Shown: piece after piece, positions 47,090-56,032 of the stretch | How the letters are laid out: every line of letters starts with the position of its first letter | How positions within the stretch are numbered: the first letter of the stretch is position 1 | From: Rickettsia bellii RML369-C | Lineage (GTDB): Bacteria > Pseudomonadota > Alphaproteobacteria > Rickettsiales > Rickettsiaceae | Direction of reading: 5' to 3' | Assembly: GCF_000012385.1 (NCBI RefSeq) | Contig: NC_007940.1 | Location: 1,302,001-1,366,000, forward strand | DNA: 64,000 nucleotides | Translations under genes and position numbers: made by a program | Notes under the pieces: generated by a model | Databases searched by the model: none | Told to the model about the DNA's origin: nothing | What the model saw: the letters and a program-made list of their open reading frames with translations, nothing else

Positions 47090-48169
47090 GTGTCAAAATT
47101 TTCCTTTAATATCAATCATCAATATAAAAAAGCAAGAAGCGGGATTATTACTACTGCTCACGGCAATATTCGTACGCCTGCTTTTATGCCGGTCGGAACA
47201 AGAGGAACTGTTAAAGCAATGCTGCCTGAATCGGTAGCCGAAACAGGGGCTGATATTCTGCTTGGTAACACCTACCACTTAATGCTACAACCAAGTGCCG
47301 AGCGTATTGCTAAGCTTGGTGGTTTGCATAAATTTATGAATTGGGGTAAGCCAATACTAACCGATTCTGGTGGTTTTCAAGTAATGTCTTTATCAAAATT
47401 ACGCAAGATAACGGAAGAGGGGGTAAGTTTTAACTCGCATATTAATGGTGATAAATATTTGCTGACGCCTGAACGTTCTACCGAAATACAACATCTACTC
47501 GGCAGCACTATTACCATGGCTTTTGACGAATGTACGCCTTACCCTGCAACGTTTGAAGAAGCAAAAACCTCTATGCAGCTCACAACTAGATGGGCACATA
47601 GATCAAGAGAAGCGTTTGTTAAGCGAGATGGTTATGCACAGTTTGGTATTATTCAAGGTAGCACTTACGAAGAGTTACGTGAGCAATCGGCTAAAGATTT
47701 AATAGAGCTAGATTTTGAAGGATATGCTATAGGCGGTCTTGCAGTTGGGGAGGGGCAAGAACTTATGTTTAAAGTTCTTGCCCCTGATTTCCTACCGCAA
47801 AATAAACCTAGATATTTGATGGGGGTAGGAAAGCCTGCTGATATTATCGGAGCAGTCAGCAGAGGGGTAGATATGTTTGACTGCGTAATCCCGACTCGGT
47901 CAGGTCGTAATGGTCAGGCTTTTACAAAATACGGCACGGTAAATATCCGCAATAGTAAATATGCTGAAGATAACGATCCTTTGGAAGCTGATTGCCTTTG
48001 CCCTGCTTGTCAAAATTATAGCAAAGCCTATTTACATCACTTGGTGAGAATAGGCGAAATACTTGGAGCGATGCTAATGACTTGGCACAATCTTACATAT
48101 TTCCAAAACCTTATGAGCCGTATTAGAGAGTATATTGCCTTAGGTAAAGATTTTGATTTTACTACTTGA
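47090..48169 (+). CDS. tgt: Queuine tRNA-ribosyltransferase
   Basis: 359 residues starting at GTG 47090. Tgt swaps guanine 34 of GUN-anticodon tRNAs for a queuosine base. Seen: [43 protein letters not shown] with the catalytic Asp region, [45 protein letters not shown], and the zinc ligands CLCPACQ ... H. Ends in TGA, showing TGA is a normal stop here. Confidence 0.96.
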   Translation: MSKFSFNINHQYKKARSGIITTAHGNIRTPAFMPVGTRGTVKAMLPESVAETGADILLGNTYHLMLQPSAERIAKLGGLHKFMNWGKPILTDSGGFQVMSLSKLRKITEEGVSFNSHINGDKYLLTPERSTEIQHLLGSTITMAFDECTPYPATFEEAKTSMQLTTRWAHRSREAFVKRDGYAQFGIIQGSTYEELREQSAKDLIELDFEGYAIGGLAVGEGQELMFKVLAPDFLPQNKPRYLMGVGKPADIIGAVSRGVDMFDCVIPTRSGRNGQAFTKYGTVNIRNSKYAEDNDPLEADCLCPACQNYSKAYLHHLVRIGEILGAMLMTWHNLTYFQNLMSRIREYIALGKDFDFTT

Positions 48170-48171
48170 TG

Positions 48172-48271
48172 AACTTCAAAAATTGGCTACGTTGTCTTTT
48201 GCTGATAATCCTCACGTACTACATATACGCTGCGGTTATCAGCTGCAAGACGCCTTGCTCTTTTTGAAGTT
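48172..48271. repeat. Rickettsia palindromic element after tgt
   Basis: Ends AACTTCAAAAA (48172-48182) and TTTTTGAAGTT (48261-48271) pair perfectly. attggctacgttgtctttt is shared with the element in trmB (31691 on). It fills the space where the front part of the antitoxin gene next door should be. Confidence 0.8.
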
Positions 48272-48311
48272 GATCTTCGTAGTACTTATTTTATTTATAT
48301 ATATTAGCATC

Positions 48312-48470
48312 ATGAAAAAATCCATAAAATCAAATAAATATTCTAATGCTGAAAAAGAAACTTTATATTTATTAAAAAGCCCTAAAAATGCTAAGAGATT
48401 AAAGCGAGCAATTAATGATTTTGAAGCAAATAAAAACTTTAAAACGACTTCTTTACAAAAACTCAAATGA
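48312..48470 (+). pseudogene. YefM/Phd-type antitoxin C-terminal remnant
   Basis: A 52-residue frame. NAEKETLYLLKSPKNAKRLKRAINDFE matches the C-terminal part of YefM antitoxins (typical word ETxYLLxSPxNAxRL). The DNA-binding N-terminal half is missing, replaced by the palindromic element. Its stop overlaps the tsaD start (ATGA at 48467), so it may survive only as a translated leader for tsaD. No toxin gene remains. Confidence 0.7.
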
Positions 48471-49492
48471 AAAAAATTTTAGGAATTGAATCAAGTTGTG
48501 ATGATACTAGTGTTTCTATAATAACTGAAGATAGGGAAATCTTATCGAATATAGTCATATCACAAAATACAGAACATGCAGATTATAAGGGAGTAGTGCC
48601 GGAAATAGCCGCACGTTCTCATTTAGCTAATCTCGAAAAAGCTATGAAGCAGGCTTTACTTGAGAGCAATACTAGCTTAGATGAAATTACGGCAATAGCT
48701 GCAACTTCAGGACCTGGTTTAATTGGCGGCGTTATAGTTGGCTCAATGTTTGCAAAGTCTCTTTCTAGCGTTTTAAATAAGCCTTTTATTGCAGTAAATC
48801 ATTTAGAAGGACACGCATTAACTGCAAGATTAACCGATAACATCCCATATCCATATTTGCTTTTGCTAGCTTCCGGTGGGCATTGTCAATTTGTTGCAGT
48901 ACTTGGGCTTGGAAAATACAAAATTCTTGGTAGTACTATAGACGATGCAGTAGGTGAGGCTTTTGATAAAGTGGCTAAGATGCTTGACTTGCCTTTCCCA
49001 GGTGGTCCTAAAATCGAAAAAAGGGCAAAGCTGGGCGATCCTTATAAATATAAATTCCCAAAACCAATTATTAATAGTGGTGATTGTAATATGTCTTTTT
49101 CAGGGCTTAAAACAGCAGTGCGTACTCTAATAATGAGTTTACAAGAGATTAACGATACTATAATTAACGATATAGCAGCAAGTTTTCAGTTTACGATAGG
49201 GGAAATTTTAAGCAGCAAAATACTAGAAGCTATTAAAGTTTATGAACAAATAACAAATGATTTTAATAGAAATATAGTAATAGCCGGCGGGGTGGCTGCT
49301 AATAAATATTTGCAAGAATTGTTAAGTAATTGTACCAAAATACATGGCTATCAGCTTATTTACCCGCCCACAACGCTATGTACCGATAATGCTGCGATGA
49401 TTGCTTATGCCGGGCTTGAGCGTTATAATAATGGGTTATTTACGCCTTTAAATTTCTGTCCTAAAGCTAGATGGAGCTTAGAAGAAATATAA
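48467..49492 (+). CDS. tsaD: tRNA threonylcarbamoyladenosine transferase subunit TsaD
   Basis: 341 residues. Transfers the threonylcarbamoyl group to A37 of ANN-reading tRNAs. Seen: [55 protein letters not shown] with the metal-binding His pair, [28 protein letters not shown] and [16 protein letters not shown]. Translation is coupled to the small remnant upstream (4-bp overlap). Confidence 0.97.
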   Translation: MKKILGIESSCDDTSVSIITEDREILSNIVISQNTEHADYKGVVPEIAARSHLANLEKAMKQALLESNTSLDEITAIAATSGPGLIGGVIVGSMFAKSLSSVLNKPFIAVNHLEGHALTARLTDNIPYPYLLLLASGGHCQFVAVLGLGKYKILGSTIDDAVGEAFDKVAKMLDLPFPGGPKIEKRAKLGDPYKYKFPKPIINSGDCNMSFSGLKTAVRTLIMSLQEINDTIINDIAASFQFTIGEILSSKILEAIKVYEQITNDFNRNIVIAGGVAANKYLQELLSNCTKIHGYQLIYPPTTLCTDNAAMIAYAGLERYNNGLFTPLNFCPKARWSLEEI

Positions 49493-49498
49493 TTATAC

Positions 49499-49722
49499 CT
49501 TTGATACTTCAACATTTGGTAAACCATAGAAATTGGTAATAGCTATGGGATGACAAGAACCGAAAACGCTTTCGGTGTCATCCCGTGGCTTGGGAACTAG
49601 ATCCAGAAAATAATAAAAAATACTAATTTTATTAGTATTTTTAACTGGATCCCGTGAATAAATCACGGGATGACAAAGGAAAATGATCCACATAACAAAG
49701 CCGCCACGGGGTGACGGATTTT
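49499..49722. repeat. Palindromic repeats between tsaD and the rvhB6 cluster
   Basis: gatacttcaacatttggtaa (start of a 37846-type arm), then a full composite unit at 49576-49675 (gtcatcccgtggcttgggaa ... aaatcacgggatgaca). It separates converging genes and could end both transcripts. Confidence 0.75.
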
Positions 49723-52700
49723 TTACTTCATATTTCTCAAATGGTCTTCTAATTTTCTGAGCTTTCTTCCTGAATTTTCTACCGGTTTCTGGTATTGCGG
49801 CATTTTAGCATTTTCTCTATATTTATTAATTCGATCAATTTGAGTATTTACTTCATCAGTAATAGCCTGCTTTCTTTCTTCTATATTATTAAGCACCGAT
49901 GCACTATATTCATAATTTTTAGCATTGATATTAAAGTTACTAACTGCTTCTTCAATCCTTTTATCTAGAGAAAGCTCTGTCTTACTATCAAAAGATTCTA
50001 TTGGTTTCTCTCTTTCATATTGTGCTATTAAAGCTGGCATTTCCTCAAGCTTAATATCATCTCTTTTGAAATGATCTTTAATCTCTTTATAAGTTCTGTC
50101 GATATTTTCTTGAGCTTTTTCATGCATAATATCGTAATGCTCTTGACGACGAGTATATCTATCTTGATCTATAAATTCTGCATGTTTTTGATGAGCATTA
50201 TCTATCATAGTCCGCATTTGATCATCGGTAGCTTTTTCTTGCATAAATCTATCACCCATTATCACTGGATCACTTCCTTCAGATAATCTATCACGCACTT
50301 CATGAATAAGCCTTCTTTGACCTAATTCCTGATAATATTCTACATCACTTGGTCTTTTTAATCTTGCTAAATATTCAGGCGATAATATATCTTCTTGAAC
50401 AGCAAGCGTTTCTTTATTAATCTGCATTTGAAGCTCTTTGACTTCTCGTGCTCTTTCTTTATCTTTTAGACTTTCGCTATAAGTTCTAAGCTGTGGATCG
50501 TTATAGTCAAAGTCATGCCACTCGGCACTAGTTAGATTACCCTCATATTTATCACGTAAATCTTTACCAACTATCGCAGTAAGAGCATCTCTTTTTAATC
50601 CTGTATAGCCGGCATATATTTTCTCACCTATAGCTACACGTTTTTGTTCTTTTAATTCACGTTTAGTTTTCATGCGATTTTCCATTTCTTGCCAGCTTCT
50701 AAGCACTCCTATATTTTTACCAAATAGACCAACTCCTCTTCCTGACATTTCTTTATGAGCATATTTATAAGCACTTTGATAATCTCTAGTAAAGTTTGCA
50801 TCACTTGCAAGCTCACGTAAGCTTTTTGCTGATTTACCTTTCTCACCTAAATCGGATTTCATGAATTTATCAAGCTCTAGTTTCTGATCACTAGTTAAAG
50901 AGCTATAATTTTTTGCACCATATTTATTTTTGGCAAATTCATCTCGAAGCTGCCCAAAATTCATAGTTGCTAGTTTTTTCACATCTAAATCACCACCTTT
51001 CGGTAAAAACGTTTTATTATCTAGCAATTTAGAAATGCCGTTTTTATAATCTGCTCCGGCTTGCATATTAACGTCTTTATGGTCTATACCATATTTTCTT
51101 TTAACTTCATTTTGCACTGCTTTGTTAGCCGAAGAACTGAGGGCTTTATTTTCAAGCCTACTCATCATAAGCCCTTGATATTTTTCAGCAAAAAACATAC
51201 TCGTTTGCTCTTGCATTCGGTTTATCGGCTTACTAATAACTCCTGTTGCATAATTTATCGGTCTATTGACCTGCTTCATGATAGAATCGTAAGATTGCTG
51301 GTTAACAGCCTGTATCGATGTTAAATTACCCGAAGTACCCGCAATAAAACTAGCCGTCGATATAGCAGTATCATTAAATTTACTAAGCAAATAAATAGAA
51401 ACAAATATCAATAATAAGCCATCAAGCTGGACGAATTTACCATTTATAAAATTACTAATTCTATTTGCATCTTTAACTAAGTCTAAAAACGGTAATTGAA
51501 TATAACGTTTATCTATACATTGATATGCCAAACACTTAGTACCATCCTTTTTGGTATAATCTTCGGGGACTAATATATCTGCTTGAGTGAAATTCTCAAT
51601 TCCTCCTTTCATCGGTACCGGAAACCACCAATAAAATATCGAATTACCAATACTTGAATCTAAATCTTCTGTAAAACTACCAAAAATTTGATTTATAGGT
51701 CCTAAATCGGGGAAATCTTTCTTACAGACGGCAAAACCTAATGTCGATTGTATTTCTGTTTTAATAATCATTCCGATAAAAGCAATACCGACAAATAAAA
51801 TTATAGGTTGTATAGCATATGATATTAATTGCCTTAACCAATTTTCAAATAACGATCTAGTTATATTAAATAACATGAAACAAATAAATATCGGTGCCAT
51901 TGTTATAATCATACCAATGGTTATTAATGCAGTAAGATAAATAATTGTAGCTTTGAATATAAGTAAGAAAATAAAATACAGAGCTATTAAATATAGTATG
52001 ATATAAATAAACCCAAGCGGATCTACAAACAATAAAGAAAATAGCTTAGATAAAGTTTGCGGGGAAATAAGAAGGCTTAGTAAACTTTGCCCTGTTGAAG
52101 CATCTTGTACTATTTGTAATATCTGTGCTAGCCCTTCAACAAAAAATACAAATAAATAATCATGGAAAAATGTCCAAGCTTTACTTGTACTTAATAATAT
52201 TGAAACTACACTGACTTTTAGTATTCTAACTACTAACTCAACATGAGTCATGTTTATGTTTCCTATTAAAAAGGAAAATCCAGTAAACATTATATAAAGA
52301 GTTAAAAGAGCCGAAACACTTAACCTATAGCCAGGTGTTTCAATTATTTGCTGATAAGTTTGCCTTACAATTCCAGGATCTTTATCGCTAGTACCAAATA
52401 ACTCATTCTTTATTAAATTTGTTAAAAATTGTAGGGGATCAGGTCTTGTATCGCTGACTCCGGATTTTATTACTACCCTATATTGTCCACTATTATCATC
52501 ATAAAATTTGTCTAAAATTTTAAAATATAGAGAAGATTGAGCATAATTTGAAGCTTGATCGCAAGGTAGGCTAGTACAACCATATTGGTAATTTATACCA
52601 CCGGCTTGTAAAAACTTTCCAGTACTACTAATACTATAAAATTCATAATCTTGGCTTGCAACTGGTTCACCTAAATGCTGCGTTATACCTTTCGGACTAC

Positions 52701-53196
52701 GCTGTGAATCTGGCGACATATTAGGATTAGAACCTTTATCAGCAATTAAAAAATAAAGCCCTACTCCGTTTGTAAGTATACAAGGAGCATTATTAATAGG
52801 TGCATCTCTTGGCGTAGGAGTTGGACACATCTTACCGTCAGTAAATTGACATGGTCGCAGTCTAACACAAAACTCAGCTAAGGTAGTAAAATTATTCTGC
52901 TGCCCATACCATGGACACCATGCTGATAACATCCCTGAAGTATTCTTGTCCCCAGACATATAATCCCAAGGTCTTACCATAATTGTTAAAGGATAACCAT
53001 TTACTTTATAAGCACTATCCCGCCATGGTGCTACCTGATCCCCCTCTTGTCTTGAAGTAACTTCAGATGGATCATATCTAGAAGAAATATTAAATTTTAT
53101 AAAACCGAAATCATCCGGATCGATACAAGTATCCCCGCTGCACCCCGACAGTGCCAATAACGATATTAATAATGTAATAAAAATATTTCTGTTCAT
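49723..53196 (-). CDS. rvhB6e: VirB6-like rvh type IV secretion protein, lipoprotein type (last of five)
   Basis: 1157 residues from MNRNIFITLLISLLALSGC. The start at 53271 would add 25 residues read from a palindromic repeat. Signal peptide with lipobox LSGC (C19), then a ~270-residue extracytoplasmic part with Cys pairs. The TrbL/VirB6 domain has at least six helices (YRLSVSALLTLYIMFTGFSF ... IILYLIALYFIFLLIFKATI ... LISYAIQPIILFVGIAFIGM). A ~500-residue charged, helical tail follows. VirB6 builds the inner-membrane channel. Gene name by position, counting from rvhB6a; the order is as I recall from other Rickettsia. Confidence 0.88.
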   Translation of the reverse strand: MNRNIFITLLISLLALSGCSGDTCIDPDDFGFIKFNISSRYDPSEVTSRQEGDQVAPWRDSAYKVNGYPLTIMVRPWDYMSGDKNTSGMLSAWCPWYGQQNNFTTLAEFCVRLRPCQFTDGKMCPTPTPRDAPINNAPCILTNGVGLYFLIADKGSNPNMSPDSQRSPKGITQHLGEPVASQDYEFYSISSTGKFLQAGGINYQYGCTSLPCDQASNYAQSSLYFKILDKFYDDNSGQYRVVIKSGVSDTRPDPLQFLTNLIKNELFGTSDKDPGIVRQTYQQIIETPGYRLSVSALLTLYIMFTGFSFLIGNINMTHVELVVRILKVSVVSILLSTSKAWTFFHDYLFVFFVEGLAQILQIVQDASTGQSLLSLLISPQTLSKLFSLLFVDPLGFIYIILYLIALYFIFLLIFKATIIYLTALITIGMIITMAPIFICFMLFNITRSLFENWLRQLISYAIQPIILFVGIAFIGMIIKTEIQSTLGFAVCKKDFPDLGPINQIFGSFTEDLDSSIGNSIFYWWFPVPMKGGIENFTQADILVPEDYTKKDGTKCLAYQCIDKRYIQLPFLDLVKDANRISNFINGKFVQLDGLLLIFVSIYLLSKFNDTAISTASFIAGTSGNLTSIQAVNQQSYDSIMKQVNRPINYATGVISKPINRMQEQTSMFFAEKYQGLMMSRLENKALSSSANKAVQNEVKRKYGIDHKDVNMQAGADYKNGISKLLDNKTFLPKGGDLDVKKLATMNFGQLRDEFAKNKYGAKNYSSLTSDQKLELDKFMKSDLGEKGKSAKSLRELASDANFTRDYQSAYKYAHKEMSGRGVGLFGKNIGVLRSWQEMENRMKTKRELKEQKRVAIGEKIYAGYTGLKRDALTAIVGKDLRDKYEGNLTSAEWHDFDYNDPQLRTYSESLKDKERAREVKELQMQINKETLAVQEDILSPEYLARLKRPSDVEYYQELGQRRLIHEVRDRLSEGSDPVIMGDRFMQEKATDDQMRTMIDNAHQKHAEFIDQDRYTRRQEHYDIMHEKAQENIDRTYKEIKDHFKRDDIKLEEMPALIAQYEREKPIESFDSKTELSLDKRIEEAVSNFNINAKNYEYSASVLNNIEERKQAITDEVNTQIDRINKYRENAKMPQYQKPVENSGRKLRKLEDHLRNMK

Positions 53197-53204
53197 TTTA
53201 AATC

Positions 53205-53365
53205 GATTTGTCATTCCGTGGCTTGTCCACGGAATCCATAAAAATTTTAATATTTTAAATTTCAATATCATTGCGAGGAGAAACTACAAGTTTTGACGAA
53301 GCAATCTTAGGATTCTTAAATGTTTCATAAGATTGCCACGTCGCCTACGGCTCCTCGCAATGACA
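53205..53365. repeat. Palindromic repeats inside the rvhB6 operon
   Basis: gtcattccgtggcttgtcca cggaatcc (53211-53238) and a TTGCGAGG unit (cattgcgaggagaaactaca ... ctcctcgcaatgac, 53270-53364). They separate rvhB6d from rvhB6e, while the other four rvhB6 genes are tightly packed. Confidence 0.8.
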
Positions 53366-56026
53366 CTAATCGTTCCTTTCCGTCTGCTCAGGTTTCACAT
53401 CATTACGATTTTGAAAAAACTTACCTGTATGCTCCCCACCACCTTGCGGCTTTCTAGCTTCATAATTCTGATCAATTACTTTATCTTTAAAAATCCGTGC
53501 TGGAGCAAGGGCAGCTTTTTTAATCGGGGCTGCTACTGAACCTATATCTTTCATAATAGATTCTGTAGGATTAGAAGGAGCTTGATAATTACCTTCTATT
53601 CGTGCAGGAGTAACCTGCGTTAACATACCAACAACTATAGTTACAAAACTTACTAAACCATACGACATTAGACAATATGAATAAAATAATAAAGCTGTAG
53701 TGAACAATACTAAAAATGTATTAGTGTCATTCGTTAAAATGTTAGAACTAGTAATATCTGGAACTTGTGGAACAAAAAAAGGTATTCCTGGTAAAAATGG
53801 TAAAGTAAAAGAGAAATTTAACGGAATACCAAGATTTGACAAATCGAGCCCTATTTTAATCGGTATGAGTGTATCCCAGCAAGCTCTGACAATTACCTTT
53901 AACAGCTGTTCTGATAAAATTTGATCTATTAATAAAAAGAAAATTAATAATATCGTTGGCTGCACTACATAGCTAAACAAAATTGATATCCAGTTGTTAA
54001 ACATAGTTTTTGTTTTTTCAAACAACATTAATATTATAAAAAATGGTGCTAATGAAATCATAACTGTCAAGCCTATAAAGGCTATAACATAACCTATAAT
54101 TACTTCAAGTACTGCTCTAAAATAAGTAATAAGTGAGTAAATGGTTATAATAACAATAAATGCTAAACCATTATGTATTTGCAATAGCTGAATAAACAGT
54201 AATCCCCAAATCCTACCATTAGTATATTTGTCAAATATAGGATCAATAAAACCAAAAATATTAGATTTAGAGCTTGTAGCACCTACAACATTCGTTGCAA
54301 AGAAATCTATACCATTAATAAATGCACTAAAGAAATTGTTATTAAAGAAACTCCAGCTTTCAGGTCTAAGTAAAATAGCTACTATAGTTATTTTAAATAT
54401 ACGAGTTACTACTTCTACAGCAGTTAATTTTAAAGCCCCCAAAACAAACATTAAACCAAATATAGTAACGTAAAGCGTTAATGCAGTTTTAGCTATATTT
54501 TGTATTGCAGAATTTGCAACTAACTTAAAATAAAAATCCTCACTATAAGTTCTAAATTGATCTGTAATAGGTTTAATTGCCCCATTATAAACTATATTTG
54601 AAAACCAAGTTGTACCAGTATAATTAGCATAATCTACACTAATTGTTCCCTGTATATTACTGTTAGGATTTTTTACTCTTAACCATAAATATCCATCTTG
54701 TGGTGCATCACCTGAAAAATCATAACCGACTGTAGTGCCGGGAGTAGATGAACTAGGTAATGTACCATCAGCTGTTATTAAATACTCTAAAGTTATATTT
54801 TTTTGATCACCTGGGCTAATGGTGTTTGTACCATTACCTATCTCAACAATCATTGCATAACGACCAAAATATAAAAAATTAGTTGCCCAATTACCATTAG
54901 TTATATAAGTTGCAAAATCAGTATAATTAGAAAAATTTCTACTCCAATCACTCATTGAAAAAGAATTATTAAACATACCGGTAGGCTGCCAATCGCTACT
55001 AAAATCCATAGCACCACCGCTAGTTGCTTGATAATACATAAAACCATTCTGTGTATTATCATTATTAACAAAGCTTTGATCACGATTTTTAATGACTTGT
55101 CCACCTATTTTAATAACCATTCCTCTACCTTGATCATAATAACAAGAAGGGTTAGCATTTAAATTAGAATTAGCAGGGCAAGAGTTAATCATGCTCATAA
55201 AATTTTGTAATGTAGTTACAGCCATTGGCTTACCAACTAATGCACCATTACTAACATTAGTATATTTTGTAGCCGAACCTGTACCAGTACATAAAGTTGC
55301 TCTTTGAGCATCTATAATATTACAAACTTGCTCTGCACTTGAGTAAACTATCCTATTTTCAAAATTACCAAGATTGCTTTCAGTATAAAGAGCAGAAGCA
55401 GCAAATACAGAACTATCGAGTTCTTTAGCTAGTATATTATTTAAGGTGCTTGGAGTTTTTGATGTACTTGGATTAAAAAAATCATCTTTATCAGCTAGAC
55501 TAATATTTACTATATCACCAACATTAACCTGAATTTTTGGATTACCATTAGCATAATTAAAGTAGTTAACATAATTATTCATCTTAGTAAATGATAATGC
55601 ATCAAGGTTTTTATCAGGAGGTATAACACCATCATTTGCTGTACTAAAACCTGGGAATCCTGCAACTTCAAACTGTGAGTTTTTGTAATTATAAGTTTTT
55701 ATAAAGACTTGCGGAACACTAAACCTTGGGTCAATTCTATATAATACTAGATATTTTCGAGGCTCTGGGGTAAGACCTGCAGTAGACCATTTAATCTTAA
55801 GCAGCTTACCTTTTTCAACTGCATTACCTGTTGATTGCCAATCTCCAGCAGTCGATAAACTAATACCTATTTTACCCTCTTGGAAACTTGTAAATGTAGG
55901 TACTTCTAAACAACCAAAAATGCTTTTAAGACCGCTAAGCCCACTTGACATCCAAGCAAAGTCATCACCTTTGGCAGGCGACGCCATAAATAAAACTAAT
56001 AAAATTAAACTTTTAATAATTTTCAT
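53366..56026 (-). CDS. rvhB6d: VirB6-like rvh type IV secretion protein
   Basis: 886 residues. Signal peptide MKIIKSLILLVLFMASPAKG, then ~480 residues outside the membrane (beta-rich, Asn/Thr-rich). VirB6 helices: IAKTALTLYVTIFGLMFVLGALKL, FIVIITIYSLITYFRAVLEVIIGYVIAFIGLTVMISLAPFFIILMLFEKTKTMFNNWI, YVVQPTILLIFFLLIDQIL and TFLVLFTTALLFYSYCLMSY. A short cytoplasmic tail of ~80 residues. The stop-to-start gap from rvhB6c is 6 bp. Role as for the other B6 paralogues. Confidence 0.9.
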   Translation of the reverse strand: MKIIKSLILLVLFMASPAKGDDFAWMSSGLSGLKSIFGCLEVPTFTSFQEGKIGISLSTAGDWQSTGNAVEKGKLLKIKWSTAGLTPEPRKYLVLYRIDPRFSVPQVFIKTYNYKNSQFEVAGFPGFSTANDGVIPPDKNLDALSFTKMNNYVNYFNYANGNPKIQVNVGDIVNISLADKDDFFNPSTSKTPSTLNNILAKELDSSVFAASALYTESNLGNFENRIVYSSAEQVCNIIDAQRATLCTGTGSATKYTNVSNGALVGKPMAVTTLQNFMSMINSCPANSNLNANPSCYYDQGRGMVIKIGGQVIKNRDQSFVNNDNTQNGFMYYQATSGGAMDFSSDWQPTGMFNNSFSMSDWSRNFSNYTDFATYITNGNWATNFLYFGRYAMIVEIGNGTNTISPGDQKNITLEYLITADGTLPSSSTPGTTVGYDFSGDAPQDGYLWLRVKNPNSNIQGTISVDYANYTGTTWFSNIVYNGAIKPITDQFRTYSEDFYFKLVANSAIQNIAKTALTLYVTIFGLMFVLGALKLTAVEVVTRIFKITIVAILLRPESWSFFNNNFFSAFINGIDFFATNVVGATSSKSNIFGFIDPIFDKYTNGRIWGLLFIQLLQIHNGLAFIVIITIYSLITYFRAVLEVIIGYVIAFIGLTVMISLAPFFIILMLFEKTKTMFNNWISILFSYVVQPTILLIFFLLIDQILSEQLLKVIVRACWDTLIPIKIGLDLSNLGIPLNFSFTLPFLPGIPFFVPQVPDITSSNILTNDTNTFLVLFTTALLFYSYCLMSYGLVSFVTIVVGMLTQVTPARIEGNYQAPSNPTESIMKDIGSVAAPIKKAALAPARIFKDKVIDQNYEARKPQGGGEHTGKFFQNRNDVKPEQTERND

Positions 56027-56032
56027 AATTTT

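Noticed and set aside
3111..49722. CRISPR array suspected from the many repeats
   Set aside because: Repeats are scattered singly between genes, are themselves palindromic and variable, and there are no regular spacers or cas genes.
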